A stretch of 64,000 nucleotides of DNA from PALSA-1006 sp041660815 (GCA_041660815.1 JBAZVN010000011.1:62001-126000); one strand, 5' to 3'; shown: positions 43,959 to 53,945, counted from the first letter of the stretch. Notes: generated by a model not told the origin, from the sequence alone. Made by a program: numbers and translations.

Positions 43959-44447
43959 TTAATAAGATACTTTTTTAGCCACGACTTCCGGCAAAAAATC
44001 TTTGGTAAACATTGCCACTTCCTGCAACAGCGGACTTGACCAGGCATCGCGCCACACCGGCATTTTCGGCACACTAGTCAGCCCCGCCAACAACACTAAA
44101 ATCAACACCAACAACATTCCGCGCAGCAGGCCAAACACCGACCCCATCACGCCATCCATTAAACCCAGCCCGACAATTTTAACCAACTTGGAAATCGCCC
44201 ATGCCAACAAGCCGCTCACAATCATGGTCAGCATAAACAAGCCCGCATAGGCTAGCGCCATTTTCGCCACTTCCGCCGAAACCAGATCAGGCACAAATTG
44301 CACCACATCGGGCGCATAAGTTCGAGCAATTAGTCCTGCCGCTATCCACCCCAACAATGACAGGAGCTCATACACAAAGCCGCGCCACCAGCCCAACCCG
44401 ACAGACACCGCAATAATACCGAAAACCGCATAGTCAAATCCGGTCAT
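43959..44447 (-). CDS. cvpA: CvpA family membrane protein
   Basis: This 162-residue inner-membrane protein has four hydrophobic segments (about 5-20, 24-42, 60-85 and 98-125). It begins with the family pattern FDYAVFGIIAVSVGLGWWRGFVYE. CvpA was named for colicin V production and is linked to envelope homeostasis and bile-salt resistance in enterobacteria. It lies five bases after the SPOR gene and 23 bp before purF. Confidence 0.94.
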   Translation of the reverse strand: MTGFDYAVFGIIAVSVGLGWWRGFVYELLSLLGWIAAGLIARTYAPDVVQFVPDLVSAEVAKMALAYAGLFMLTMIVSGLLAWAISKLVKIVGLGLMDGVMGSVFGLLRGMLLVLILVLLAGLTSVPKMPVWRDAWSSPLLQEVAMFTKDFLPEVVAKKVSY

Positions 44448-44452
44448 TCTGC

Positions 44453-45238
44453 TTAACTTCCCAAATTAACGATACTGGCATGCGTGCCCTGCGATTCAAG
44501 TTTACGGCGCACCTTCTCCGCAGCTTCGCGTGTTGCAAAACCACCTATTCTGATGCGAATTTTATTGGCGACTTTTTCGCTATATACATGCAGTCCTTGC
44601 TTGTGCAATTTTTCCTGTAATTTTTTTGCGGAATCTGCGTTGGCAAAGACACCCACCTGCACGACAAAACCCGATTTGGGATGATGTGCTTCCACCGGTT
44701 TCGCTCCGGCTTTAGCCTTGGATTTTTCCTCCACCTGCTTGGCTTCCGCTGCGCGGGATGCGCCAACCCGATCCTCCAGAATCGACAACGGGTCTGCGGG
44801 CGCAGAAACAGCTGCCGGTGACTTTTTAATCAAGCGAGGTTTTTCATCGCGAACAGGATGAACATCTTCCGGTGCGGCAGCCGGCTTAACCACAGCAACG
44901 GGTGCAGAGACCTGCGGGGCAGGCGCGGCAACGGGCGGAACACCTGACGCTTCCGGTGCTGGCACAATCACTGCCGAAATAGCAACCGGCGATGCATCAA
45001 CAATTTCCAGCGGGGCCTGATCCGCATTAACTTCCGAAGCTGCTTGAAACTCGCCAATTTTTTCTTTATCCGGAATGCGCAATTCAATTTCACTAATTGA
45101 ACTGGCGGGCGGCTCGCTATCAAACACCATGGGCAGAATCACGACCACTGCCGTGATTAAAGCCACCGCGCCGATTAAACGGCGGCGTGCTTGTCTTTTA
45201 AGAATAAATTCTTCGTCTGCAGTTAATTGTTTTGCCAT
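44453..45238 (-). CDS. SPOR-domain membrane protein (DedD-like)
   Basis: The 261-residue protein has a short cytoplasmic N-terminus, one membrane helix near 20-38, a Pro/Ala-rich periplasmic linker, and a C-terminal SPOR domain (about 185-261, FVVQVGVFANADSAKKL onward). SPOR domains bind denuded glycan strands at the division septum. The folC-SPOR-cvpA-purF order equals folC-dedD-cvpA-purF of E. coli, so this is positionally DedD; sequence similarity in the linker cannot be judged. Confidence 0.92.
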   Translation of the reverse strand: MAKQLTADEEFILKRQARRRLIGAVALITAVVVILPMVFDSEPPASSISEIELRIPDKEKIGEFQAASEVNADQAPLEIVDASPVAISAVIVPAPEASGVPPVAAPAPQVSAPVAVVKPAAAPEDVHPVRDEKPRLIKKSPAAVSAPADPLSILEDRVGASRAAEAKQVEEKSKAKAGAKPVEAHHPKSGFVVQVGVFANADSAKKLQEKLHKQGLHVYSEKVANKIRIRIGGFATREAAEKVRRKLESQGTHASIVNLGS

Positions 45239-45257
45239 CGTAACTTTTTTGCAGCGC

Positions 45258-46586
45258 TCAGATGCAATGCAAACTCCGCACCCGCATCACTTCCGCTACC
45301 GTATAGAATGAACCGAGGGCGGCGATTCTATCATTTTCGCCCGCCTGACTATAAGCATAATTCACCGCTTCGGACACCGTATTGAAGCGCAACACTTCAC
45401 CCGCCCGCGCATTTTCCACAATCGGCCCCAATTCCTCTGCGCTCGCGCCACGTGGTGCATTTATTCCCGCCACCAACCACACATCCACCTGCTTCTTGAG
45501 TGCGGCCACCACACCCGCCATATCCTTATCTTTAAGCATGGCCAATACTGCATAAGTTTTTTGGCAAGGTGGCAATGCCGCCAGATTGGCCGCCAGGGAA
45601 TGCGCTGCATGCGGGTTATGCGCCACATCCAAAATCAAAGTTGGCTTGCCCGGTACCATCTGAAATCGCGCCGGCAAAGTGACTTCCAGCAAACCGCGCC
45701 GCAATGCTTCCATGCTCACCGGAAAACGCTCTTTCAATGCATCCAAAACGGCCAGTGCAGCGCTAGCATTATTCAACTGATAGGCGCCACGCAAGGCGGG
45801 AAATGGCAGGGCACTGCGTGTGCCAACTGAGCTGCGGTAATCCCACTGCCCCTGCTGCGCGGTGTAAGCAAACTCATGTCCAATGCACCACAACTTTGCG
45901 CCGATTTTCTCCGCCTGAATTCGAATGGCCGCAGGCATATCCGCATCACCGAACACCGCCACTTTTCCCGTACGAAATATTCCCGCCTTCTCAAACGCAA
46001 TCTGCTCGCGCGTATCCCCCAGATAATCAGTATGGTCAATATCAATACTCGTCACCACAGCGCAATCCGCGTCAAATACATTCACCGCATCCAAACGTCC
46101 GCCCAAACCCACCTCAAGAATGGCAACGTCTACATTGTCATTAATAAACAATAACATAGCTGAAAGCGTGGCAAATTCAAAATAGGTTAGCGATATCTCA
46201 TCTAAATCCGTACTTGGATTTTTTTCGTCGCCGGGAGCTAAAACAGCGGATTGACTAACGCCCTTGCGCGCCTGCTCAATTTCAGCAAATGCAGCGCACA
46301 ACTGCGCATCACTCGCCTGTTTTTTACCCATGCGCACACGCTCGTTGTATTCCAAAATATGCGGCGAGGTATAACACCCTACCCGATAGCCCGCCGCATG
46401 CAGCATGGATTCCAACATGGCACACACCGAACCTTTGCCATTGGTACCGCCGACAATAATAATGGGAAATTCAGCTTGCAAATTAAGGCGTTGCTTGACC
46501 CGCGCCACACGCTCCAAGCCCAGTTCAATCGTTTTGGGATGGAGTGACTCAAGGTAGGAAAGCCAGTCGGAGAGTGAAGTTAACAT
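45258..46586 (-). CDS. folC: Bifunctional folylpolyglutamate synthase/dihydrofolate synthase
   Basis: FolC adds glutamate to dihydropteroate and to folates. The start is taken at the ATG at 46586 (MLTSLSDWLSYL, 442 residues); a GTG at 46637 would extend it across the weak hairpin after dps. The Mur-ligase motifs are VGGTNGKGSV (ATP), TSPHILEYNERV, and LDVAHNPHA near 335. It is the first gene of the folC-SPOR-cvpA-purF operon. No clear Shine-Dalgarno lies before the chosen start. Confidence 0.94.
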   Translation of the reverse strand: MLTSLSDWLSYLESLHPKTIELGLERVARVKQRLNLQAEFPIIIVGGTNGKGSVCAMLESMLHAAGYRVGCYTSPHILEYNERVRMGKKQASDAQLCAAFAEIEQARKGVSQSAVLAPGDEKNPSTDLDEISLTYFEFATLSAMLLFINDNVDVAILEVGLGGRLDAVNVFDADCAVVTSIDIDHTDYLGDTREQIAFEKAGIFRTGKVAVFGDADMPAAIRIQAEKIGAKLWCIGHEFAYTAQQGQWDYRSSVGTRSALPFPALRGAYQLNNASAALAVLDALKERFPVSMEALRRGLLEVTLPARFQMVPGKPTLILDVAHNPHAAHSLAANLAALPPCQKTYAVLAMLKDKDMAGVVAALKKQVDVWLVAGINAPRGASAEELGPIVENARAGEVLRFNTVSEAVNYAYSQAGENDRIAALGSFYTVAEVMRVRSLHCI

Positions 46587-46600
46587 AGTGAACAATAGAT

Positions 46601-46645
46601 AAAGGGGGAGCCGGGAATCTCGGCTAAACGCGGACACTCCCGGTT
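46601..46645 (-). terminator. Possible terminator after dps
   Basis: On the minus strand AACCGGGA and TCCCGGCT can pair (8 bp with a wobble) across a 21-nt loop, followed by CCCCCTTTAT, seven bases beyond the dps stop. The large loop and weak U-run make it uncertain. Confidence 0.35.
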
Positions 46646-46651
46646 AATAAA

Positions 46652-47134
46652 TTAATCTTCCAGCAAGCTTCTCAGCATCCACGCGTTTTTCTCATGCACC
46701 TCCATGCGCGCGGAAAGTAAATCAACTGAAGGCTGATCACCGACTTTTTCAGCAATGGGCAATACTTGACGGGCAGTGCGCACCACCGTTTCCTGCCCCT
46801 CTACCAACTGGCGAATCATCTCTTTTGCATTCGGCACGCCATCACTGTCTTTGATCGAAGTTAATTTGGCAAATTCGGCATAACTGCCGGGCGCGGGGAA
46901 ACCCAATGCGCGAATTCGTTCCGCCACTAAATCTACCGCCAGCCACGCCTCGTTATACTGCGTCATAAACATTAAGTGCAGCGTTTGAAACATCGGGCCG
47001 GTCACATTCCAATGAAAATTATGCGTCTTGAGATACAAGGTATAGGTATCCGCCAACACACGCGACAATCCTTCCGCCACTTTCTTGCGATCTTTTTCCG
47101 AGATGCCAATATTGATTGGGTTATTTTTGCTCAT
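46652..47134 (-). CDS. dps: Dps-family ferritin-like protein
   Basis: This 12-mer iron-storage protein protects DNA against peroxide in stationary phase. The strong AAGGAGAG ahead of the ATG at 47134 decides the start (160 residues), not the longer frame to 47203. Ferroxidase ligands are in THNFHWNVTGP and YNEAWLAVDLVAERIRALG, conserved between subunits. The N-terminus is short, without a long Lys-rich DNA-binding tail. It lies upstream of folC and downstream of glpD on the same strand. Confidence 0.95.
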   Translation of the reverse strand: MSKNNPINIGISEKDRKKVAEGLSRVLADTYTLYLKTHNFHWNVTGPMFQTLHLMFMTQYNEAWLAVDLVAERIRALGFPAPGSYAEFAKLTSIKDSDGVPNAKEMIRQLVEGQETVVRTARQVLPIAEKVGDQPSVDLLSARMEVHEKNAWMLRSLLED

Positions 47135-47222
47135 CGCCGCTCTCCTTAAAGTCAAATTAACAATCGAGAAATTTACATCGATCCAAATGAAAAACTGCCG
47201 CACTTACCCAAATTCAAATGAA

Positions 47223-48830
47223 CTACGCGTCTGATTGTAGCCCATCCTTTGCCACGGACAACAAACCAAAATCCCTCACGCAATTTTCAACCTCTCGCTG
47301 CACCCTGCGCTCATCCCAGCCCAAGTGTACCGAAACGTTTTTTGCGATTATCAACAACTCTTGCATGGATATTTTATGCAATACAAACAATGGGATGCGT
47401 CGACGCAGCAAATCCCCAAGATGCACTACCATTTCATGCTGTGCGCAATACACCAAATCGGCATAAATAAAAGGCAACGCAGTGACAATGCGACGCGCCA
47501 AAGCAGGCGCTTTTCCCACCTCATACAAAATTTCGGCGGTGCGCAAACCGTGTCGCCGCATCAGCCAATGACAGACTTCGGCATCGACTTGCAACACGCC
47601 GGCTTGCTTAAGCATCTCCACCGACCAAGCCGCAAAATCCTGCGGCGCCCAGGGGAATGGACGCCCATAGGTAGCACATGCTGCCGTGCGCCCCAATTTT
47701 TTGCACAGTGCATTAACCAGAGTCGCGGCATCTTCACGTGCCGAAGTCAGCTTGCCGCCCACCGAATAAAAAACACCGTTATCGCCGATCTTGTATTCCC
47801 AATCCCGGCTCACGGCTGAAGGCGTTGCAGCATTACTCTGCTGCAATACCCGCACACCGGCATAACTGCCGAGCACATCATTTTCTGACCAGGAGGTATT
47901 GAGATAATTATTCACTTCTCGCAGCAAATACGCGACTTCATGCGCCTCAACTGTTACATTATTAACATCGCCCGAATAATCATTATCCGTCGTTCCCACC
48001 AGCGTTAATCCGTACCACGGGATCATGAAGAATACCCGCCCATCCGCTCGCGCGGTGAGCAACAGCGCCTCCTCCTGCAACATTGCGGGCAATACGATAT
48101 GCACGCCTTTGCTTAAACGACACCAGCTTTGGCTTACAGAATTTTCTGTAAGCCATTGACCGCTGGTATACACCACAGCCTGTGCTTGAATAGCGGAAAT
48201 TTCACCCGTGAGTTGATCCTGAAGCTTCGCACCAGTCGCTTGGGCATTACTTTCCGTTATCCCCGCCAGCTTGCAATAATTGACACACACCGCGCCGGCG
48301 GCCATTGCCCCCGCCACCAATTCCAATACCAGGCGCGCATCATCTGTTTGTGCATCGGCATAGGTAAATCCGCCATTTAATTGTATTTCCGACAGCTGGG
48401 GAAAGCGCGCTGCAAAATTGGTATGATTAAAATAGCGATGTTTTAATCGGATATTCGGATTAACTGCAAGCATATCGTAAAGTATCAGCCCCGCCTTAAG
48501 TTGCAAACGATTCATGCGGCTGTGTCGGTAAATTGGCACACCGAAACGCAATGGCCAGACGCGGTGCGGAGCAGCATGCAACAACATATTGCGTTCTTTG
48601 AGAGCCTTTCTCACCAGCCTGAAATCATACGTTTCGAGGTAGCGTAAACCGCCGTGAATCAGCTTACTGGAAGCGGAAGAAGTCGCACTGGCCCAATCAT
48701 TTTGCTCAACCAGTGCCACTTTTAAACCGCGCAACGCGGCATCGTAAGCCGTCCATGCGCCGTAAATGCCTCCGCCGCAAATCAGCACATCAAAAGGTGT
48801 CGAAGCCAATGCAGAAAAATCACGCTTCAT
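47223..48830 (-). CDS. glpD: Glycerol-3-phosphate dehydrogenase (aerobic type)
   Basis: This membrane-associated flavoprotein oxidises glycerol 3-phosphate to dihydroxyacetone phosphate and reduces quinone. The 535-residue protein has an N-terminal FAD motif DVLICGGGIYGAWTAYDAA, then SSASSKLIHGGLRYLE, and a C-terminal helical domain. The upstream glycerophosphodiesterase gene overlaps its start by 11 bp, so the pair processes glycerophosphodiesters to glycerol 3-phosphate and on to dihydroxyacetone phosphate. Glycerol kinase and facilitator genes are not in the window. Confidence 0.95.
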   Translation of the reverse strand: MKRDFSALASTPFDVLICGGGIYGAWTAYDAALRGLKVALVEQNDWASATSSASSKLIHGGLRYLETYDFRLVRKALKERNMLLHAAPHRVWPLRFGVPIYRHSRMNRLQLKAGLILYDMLAVNPNIRLKHRYFNHTNFAARFPQLSEIQLNGGFTYADAQTDDARLVLELVAGAMAAGAVCVNYCKLAGITESNAQATGAKLQDQLTGEISAIQAQAVVYTSGQWLTENSVSQSWCRLSKGVHIVLPAMLQEEALLLTARADGRVFFMIPWYGLTLVGTTDNDYSGDVNNVTVEAHEVAYLLREVNNYLNTSWSENDVLGSYAGVRVLQQSNAATPSAVSRDWEYKIGDNGVFYSVGGKLTSAREDAATLVNALCKKLGRTAACATYGRPFPWAPQDFAAWSVEMLKQAGVLQVDAEVCHWLMRRHGLRTAEILYEVGKAPALARRIVTALPFIYADLVYCAQHEMVVHLGDLLRRRIPLFVLHKISMQELLIIAKNVSVHLGWDERRVQREVENCVRDFGLLSVAKDGLQSDA

Positions 48831-49605
48831 TATAGTTATCTCTGATTTTTAAGGCTTTATCAGGCATATCGCTAATCAAAATATCCACCCCGAGGCGGAG
48901 GGCAGTGTTAATTTCCGCATCACTGTTGCAGGTATATACCGCGATGCTTTTACCTTGACTGCGCAACAACTGCACAAAACTTTCGTTTAATGAAATGATC
49001 GGCAAACATAGACCGTGCAGAAATGGGTATTGCCACAAAACGTTCTCGGCTTCCAACAAAGTCTGCTCCGGCTCCAGGTTATACACATAAGGAAATCCGG
49101 AGCGATATTGCTGCGCATAAATCAGGCTGCTCAAATTAAACGAGGAGACCATAATGCGCTCGCCTTGCGTTACCCCAACGCTATCCAAGGTTTGCCGCAC
49201 CTTGATTTCATGACGCGCGGGCGCTTCCCCGTCGCGGTTTTTTATCTCCAGCAACAAGCGACAACGCTGTCGATAGCGCCGAATAAAATCATGCAGAGAC
49301 ATCACGCCCTCGGGCGGAAGATTCTCGCCGAAATATTGCGCAAAGTTCATTTTGCGCAATTGGGCATAATCGTAATCATCAATGCGTTTTGTTTCATGTC
49401 CGGCCAACTTATTTAAAAACCGGTCATGCCACAGCACGGTCACTTCGTCGCGACTCAACTGCACATCTGTTTCAATACCGTCGATTGGGAAGCGCAAGGC
49501 CGCATCAAAAGCACTGAGAGTATTTTCCGGCGCTTGTCGATTTGCCCCCCGGTGGGCAAATATCTGGGTAGGCCTCAATAAACGGACAACTGATTGACTC
49601 TGCAC
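48820..49605 (-). CDS. ugpQ: Cytoplasmic glycerophosphodiester phosphodiesterase
   Basis: The 261-residue GDPD-family enzyme hydrolyses glycerophosphodiesters to glycerol 3-phosphate and an alcohol. The motifs are AHRGANRQAPENTLSAF (catalytic His/Arg, Glu), GIETDVQLSRD and WHDRFLNKL. No signal peptide is present, so it is UgpQ-like rather than periplasmic GlpQ. It overlaps glpD by 11 bp. It is divergent from the tonB-like gene, with about 200 bp between. Confidence 0.92.
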   Translation of the reverse strand: MQSQSVVRLLRPTQIFAHRGANRQAPENTLSAFDAALRFPIDGIETDVQLSRDEVTVLWHDRFLNKLAGHETKRIDDYDYAQLRKMNFAQYFGENLPPEGVMSLHDFIRRYRQRCRLLLEIKNRDGEAPARHEIKVRQTLDSVGVTQGERIMVSSFNLSSLIYAQQYRSGFPYVYNLEPEQTLLEAENVLWQYPFLHGLCLPIISLNESFVQLLRSQGKSIAVYTCNSDAEINTALRLGVDILISDMPDKALKIRDNYNEA

Positions 49606-49803
49606 AAATAGCTCCCAACCATATGAATTGATTAATAAAAATTACAGGCATTAAAACTCTAAACTGATGTGAAAAGTTGATGCACAAAACAGAATCACGT
49701 ACTATCCGCGAAGCAGCGGACTTACCTACCGGGCAAGTCCGGATATTGTAATTTGGAGTGTGTGTTGCAGGCGACTTTTCTGATTCAATCCTATACCTCT
49801 GAT

Positions 49804-50478
49804 ATGCCAAATGCGCGCCACCTGGGCTATGCCTTGGCGCTTGCCTTGCTGTTGCACGCACTGGTGTTGCTGGGCTTGCATTTTAGTCCTGCCACAACGC
49901 CACCGCCCCTGATGGAACCCATCGAGGTCAGCTTGGATGCGGCAGCTCCCGGCGTTACCCCGCCGCAAAAGAGCCTGACCTCTCCGCCCCCCAAGCCTGA
50001 AGTGCCCCCTGAAAAACCGCCGGAAATTATCCCCGAGCCGCCTCCTCCGGAACCTCAGCTATCCGACACGCCACTGGAAAAACCACAGCCGCCGCAGCCT
50101 GAACCAACGCCTGTGCCGCCCATACCCGTAATAGCACAGCCTACTCCGACTGTGGCTACCCCGCTTCCAAGCGCACCACCGGCAGAAGAAATTCAACCGA
50201 TCTTTCGTCTGACGCGCATGCCCAGCTTTCAGCAAAAAATTGAAGCGGTTTATCCCGTAGCGGAACGCCGTGCCGGCACCCAAGCAAACGTATTGGCTGA
50301 AGTGACGATTGATTCCCTGGGGAAAGTAATCAAAGTGCGAATTCTAAAAAGTGGCGGTACAACCTTCGATGAGGCCGTAACACAGGCCCTACAAAAAAGT
50401 TTATTTAATCCGGGAATGATTGAAGGCAAACCGGTGGGAACGCGCTTCCAAGTTCCGTTCAGGTTTAATTTAAACTAG
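49804..50478 (+). CDS. TonB-like energy transducer
   Basis: The protein has one N-terminal membrane helix (about 8-28, GYALALALLLHALVLLGLHF), a long Pro/Glu/Lys-rich periplasmic spacer, and a TonB C-terminal domain (about 155-224; AEVTIDSLGKVIKVRI, SLFNPGMIEGKPVGTRFQVPF). It should transmit proton-motive force to outer-membrane receptors. exbB/exbD and receptor genes are absent nearby. The ATG at 49804 has no good Shine-Dalgarno; a TTG at 49765 with GGAG ahead is an alternative. Its stop is four bases from the convergent pmbA stop. Confidence 0.88.
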   Translation: MPNARHLGYALALALLLHALVLLGLHFSPATTPPPLMEPIEVSLDAAAPGVTPPQKSLTSPPPKPEVPPEKPPEIIPEPPPPEPQLSDTPLEKPQPPQPEPTPVPPIPVIAQPTPTVATPLPSAPPAEEIQPIFRLTRMPSFQQKIEAVYPVAERRAGTQANVLAEVTIDSLGKVIKVRILKSGGTTFDEAVTQALQKSLFNPGMIEGKPVGTRFQVPFRFNLN

Positions 50479-50482
50479 AACA

Positions 50483-51838
50483 CTACCTTCCGGCGACTGA
50501 GATCCGATCTATTAAAATCGAGCCGCATTGGCGGGAGCCATGCACCACCACATCATTTCCGATAGCGATAATACCTTTGAACATTTCTTTCAGATTACCG
50601 GCGATGGTGATTTCCTCCACCGGATATTGAATCTCCCCGTGCTCCACCCAAAAACCCGCCGCGCCGCGCGAGTAATCGCCGGTAACCGGGTTGACACCGT
50701 GCCCCAACAGTTCGGTAACAATCAGCCCACGCTGCATCGTTTTCACTAAACCGGCAAAATCCATGTCGCCTGATTTAACGATCAGATTATGGTTGCCACC
50801 GGCATTACCGGTGGTTTTCATACCCAGCTTGCGCGCCGAGTAACTGCCCAGAAAATATCCGTTCAGCACACCGTCATCCACAATGCTGCGGTGCTGCGCT
50901 TTCACGCCTTCATCATCAAACGGACTGCTAGCCAAGCCGCGGCGGATATCTGGCACATCCTCAATGTGCACCACGGATGAGAAAATTTTCTCATTTAAAC
51001 AATCCATTAGAAAAGAAGATTTGCGATAGAGACTCGCCCCGCTCACCGCCCCGACAAAATGCCCGAGCAAACTGGCCGCTACTGAAGCCTCAAAGATCAC
51101 CGGCACTTGCATGGTTGCCAAATTGCGTGCTTTCAAACGGCGCACGGTTCGCTCCGCAGCAATTCGACCAATTTCTTCCACACGCAAAATCTCGGCGGCA
51201 TTGCGTGCCACGCTATACCAATAATCGCGTTGCATCCCGTCATCTTTGCCGGCAATTACCGCACAACTCACACTGTGACGTGAAGTAGGAAAACCACCCA
51301 CAAAGCCCAGGCTATTGGCAAACACAAATTGCGCTTCATGCACATTGACAGTTGCACCTTCCGAATTATTGATGCGCTTATCCGTGGCAAAAGCTGCCCG
51401 CTCACAGTCGCGAGCCAGCTCAATCGCGTTGTCCACATCCAGCAACCATGGATGATACAAATCCAAATCAGGAAATTCGGTAGCCAACATCTCCGGCTCA
51501 GGCAGTCCGGCACAATCATCACTGGCAGTGAAGCGTGCAATGTTTAATGCTGCATTCACTGTGTCACGCACTGCTTGTGGAGAAAAATCGGAAGTACTGG
51601 CATTGCCGCGCTGCTGACCGATATACACCGAAACGCTCAACCCTTTATCGCGATTGTATTCAATGGTTTCAATTTCACCGTGACGCACGCTGACCCCTTG
51701 GCCGAACCCGTCCGACACTTCGGCGGATGACGCAGTCGCGCCTTGTTTGCGCGCATATTGAATAAGATCTTGGGCAATTTCCCGCAAGGTTTCCGGAGAA
51801 TGTGAAAAACGCGAACTAGCAGTGACAATGGCATTCAT
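50483..51838 (-). CDS. pmbA: Metalloprotease PmbA/TldE
   Basis: TldE (PmbA) partners TldD in a zinc peptidase that processes unfolded peptides such as microcin precursors and CcdA. The 451-residue protein has the GLSVSVYIGQQRGNAST opening of the fold, HVEDVPDIRR in the middle and SRGAAGFWVEHGEI near the end, as in TldE; the catalytic HExxxH belongs to TldD, which is not here. It is divergent from darP, as in E. coli yjgA-pmbA. Confidence 0.95.
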   Translation of the reverse strand: MNAIVTASSRFSHSPETLREIAQDLIQYARKQGATASSAEVSDGFGQGVSVRHGEIETIEYNRDKGLSVSVYIGQQRGNASTSDFSPQAVRDTVNAALNIARFTASDDCAGLPEPEMLATEFPDLDLYHPWLLDVDNAIELARDCERAAFATDKRINNSEGATVNVHEAQFVFANSLGFVGGFPTSRHSVSCAVIAGKDDGMQRDYWYSVARNAAEILRVEEIGRIAAERTVRRLKARNLATMQVPVIFEASVAASLLGHFVGAVSGASLYRKSSFLMDCLNEKIFSSVVHIEDVPDIRRGLASSPFDDEGVKAQHRSIVDDGVLNGYFLGSYSARKLGMKTTGNAGGNHNLIVKSGDMDFAGLVKTMQRGLIVTELLGHGVNPVTGDYSRGAAGFWVEHGEIQYPVEEITIAGNLKEMFKGIIAIGNDVVVHGSRQCGSILIDRISVAGR

Positions 51839-51913
51839 AAAGATTAATTTTTAGGGTCATGATTTTCAGAAGGCGCTATCATAGCAACATCTGTTTATTT
51901 TTACCCATACGCC

Positions 51914-52429
51914 ATGAATAAGAAATACGAAGACGAAGACCTCGAAGAGCTGCCGCCAAGCAAAACTAAAATAAAAAAACAAATGATCGAGTTGCAAAAC
52001 ATCGGCGAGCAGCTGGCCGCATTAAACAAAGATCAACTCAAAGAATTGGACATCCCGGAAAACTTGCGCGACGCCATTCATGAAGTGAAACGCATGACCA
52101 AGTTTGGTGCGATTGACCGGCAGATGCAGTACATCGGCAGATTGATGCGTGATATAGACCCTGCGCCCATTATCGCCAAACTGGAAATCTGGAATGGCAC
52201 CTCGCGCCATCATGCCGCCTGGCTGCATCAAATTGAACGCTGGCGCGAACGTCTGCTGGAAGATCCGAATGCACTAACCGAGTTACTCGCCGCGCATCAG
52301 CAGGCCGACGCGCAACATCTGCGTGCATTGATTCGCAATGCTCTTAAAGAACGGGAATTACTTAAGCCGCCCAAAAATTTTCGCGAGATTTTTCAAGTGC
52401 TTCGAGAAATTATTCCAATGCAAGGCTAA
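51914..52429 (+). CDS. darP: Ribosome-associated protein DarP (YjgA, DUF615)
   Basis: The 171-residue, helical, highly charged protein binds late 50S precursors and aids assembly. It has an acidic/basic N-terminus (EDEDLEELPPSKTKIKKQM), a conserved RQMQYIGRLMRD and the ending KNFREIFQVLREI. It is cytoplasmic. Location divergent to pmbA is conserved in Proteobacteria. It precedes the M48 protease gene by 21 bp and may be co-transcribed with it. Confidence 0.95.
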   Translation: MNKKYEDEDLEELPPSKTKIKKQMIELQNIGEQLAALNKDQLKELDIPENLRDAIHEVKRMTKFGAIDRQMQYIGRLMRDIDPAPIIAKLEIWNGTSRHHAAWLHQIERWRERLLEDPNALTELLAAHQQADAQHLRALIRNALKERELLKPPKNFREIFQVLREIIPMQG

Positions 52430-52450
52430 ATTCACGATAGTTTTTTTGCC

Positions 52451-53884
52451 ATGAATTTCCCCATAAGAAAGCTATTACTTTGCATCCTGAGCTCGACGAT
52501 CCTGAATTGTCAGGCGGAAGGTTTGCCTGATCTGGGCGACTCCTCGCAAGAGATGATCTCTCCCCAGTTGGAGCGACAAATCGGCGAACAGAGCATGTTT
52601 CAGATTCGCGCCGACAAAAGTTATCTGGATGATGCGGAACTGGCTGATTACATTAATCAACTCGGCAGCCTGCTGGTATCCAACTCCGCAGAGCCCGCCC
52701 AACCCTTTGAATTCTTTATCATTAATGACGGTGGCGTTAACGCATTTGCCATGCCGGGCGGTTTTATCGGGGTCAATACCGGATTGATTTTATTGGCGCA
52801 AAACGAATCGGAATTAGCTTCCGTGTTGAGCCATGAAATAGCCCACGTAACACAACATCACTTGGCCAGAATGGTCGCCGGACAAAAGTACGACTCATTG
52901 GCAGCGATGGCGGCCATTGCCGTGGCAATATTAGCGGCGCGCAACAATCCGCAAGCCGCCACAGCGGCCATCTATGGCGCCCAAGGGGGGGCGATGCAAC
53001 GCCAACTCAATTTTACGCGCACCCATGAACTGGAAGCAGATCGAATTGGGCTAGCCACACTGGAAAAGTCTGGTTTTGATGCGCGCGCCATGCCAGAATT
53101 CTTCGAAAAAATGCAGCGAGCTACACGGCTCTATGAGGGGAATACCCCAACCTATCTGCGCACCCATCCGATCACCGCCGAACGCATTGCCGATGTCGGA
53201 AACCGCGTTCAGCAACTCCCGTTTCGTCAGGTTGCAGACAGCCTTAGCTTTCAACTGGTTCGGGCAAAGTTAAATGCCAACTCAAAATCTCCGTCCGATG
53301 CTTTAATGTTTTTTACCGAGGCGCTAGGCGATCAGAAATTTGGCAATCCCATTGCCAACCGCTATGGATTGATATTGGCCCTATTGCGCAATAAACAGGA
53401 ACACAAAGCGGCCAGAGAATTTACGATTTTGTCACAGCAAGCGCCGTCTCACGCGATGCTGGTGACACTGGAAGGCCAAATTAAACGCCTGAATAAAAAT
53501 GATAAAAATATTGCGGATTTCTATCGAAACGCGACCCAAAACTTCCCCCAGCATCGTGCCTTGATATACGAATATGCGAATGTTCTTCTGGAAGATAAGC
53601 GTTTTAACGACACGCTAAAATTGCTGGGAGAACAGATTACTAATCACCCCAATGATGCCAAATTATACGAACTTCAGGCGCGCACTTTTGCCGCGCTGGA
53701 CAGAACCCAGGAAAAACATCATGCGTTGGCCTATAACTACATTTTGCACGGCAATCTACGCGGAGCCATCGAGCAACTGGAACTGGCCAAACGGTCCGGA
53801 ACAGACTATTACGAACTTTCGACTATTGAGACCGAACTGAAGCAATTTAGAGAGATTGCAGCCGCACAACACAAGAAAAACTAG
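52451..53884 (+). CDS. bepA: Periplasmic M48 metalloprotease with TPR domain (BepA/YfgC-like)
   Basis: BepA assists and degrades stalled LptD and other outer-membrane proteins. The 477-residue protein has a signal peptide (cleavage near residue 22), a zinc HEIAH at 128-132 with the third ligand in HELEADRIG, a RTHPITAERIADV segment, and C-terminal TPR repeats (about 260-470) for BAM/LptD contact. The length and order match E. coli BepA. It complements mucD in envelope quality control. Confidence 0.93.
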   Translation: MNFPIRKLLLCILSSTILNCQAEGLPDLGDSSQEMISPQLERQIGEQSMFQIRADKSYLDDAELADYINQLGSLLVSNSAEPAQPFEFFIINDGGVNAFAMPGGFIGVNTGLILLAQNESELASVLSHEIAHVTQHHLARMVAGQKYDSLAAMAAIAVAILAARNNPQAATAAIYGAQGGAMQRQLNFTRTHELEADRIGLATLEKSGFDARAMPEFFEKMQRATRLYEGNTPTYLRTHPITAERIADVGNRVQQLPFRQVADSLSFQLVRAKLNANSKSPSDALMFFTEALGDQKFGNPIANRYGLILALLRNKQEHKAAREFTILSQQAPSHAMLVTLEGQIKRLNKNDKNIADFYRNATQNFPQHRALIYEYANVLLEDKRFNDTLKLLGEQITNHPNDAKLYELQARTFAALDRTQEKHHALAYNYILHGNLRGAIEQLELAKRSGTDYYELSTIETELKQFREIAAAQHKKN

Positions 53885-53945
53885 GCTGATCTCCCCAAGC
53901 AATGGTAGGATATTTTTATATTTAAAATCAATTGGTTGTCTGCAA

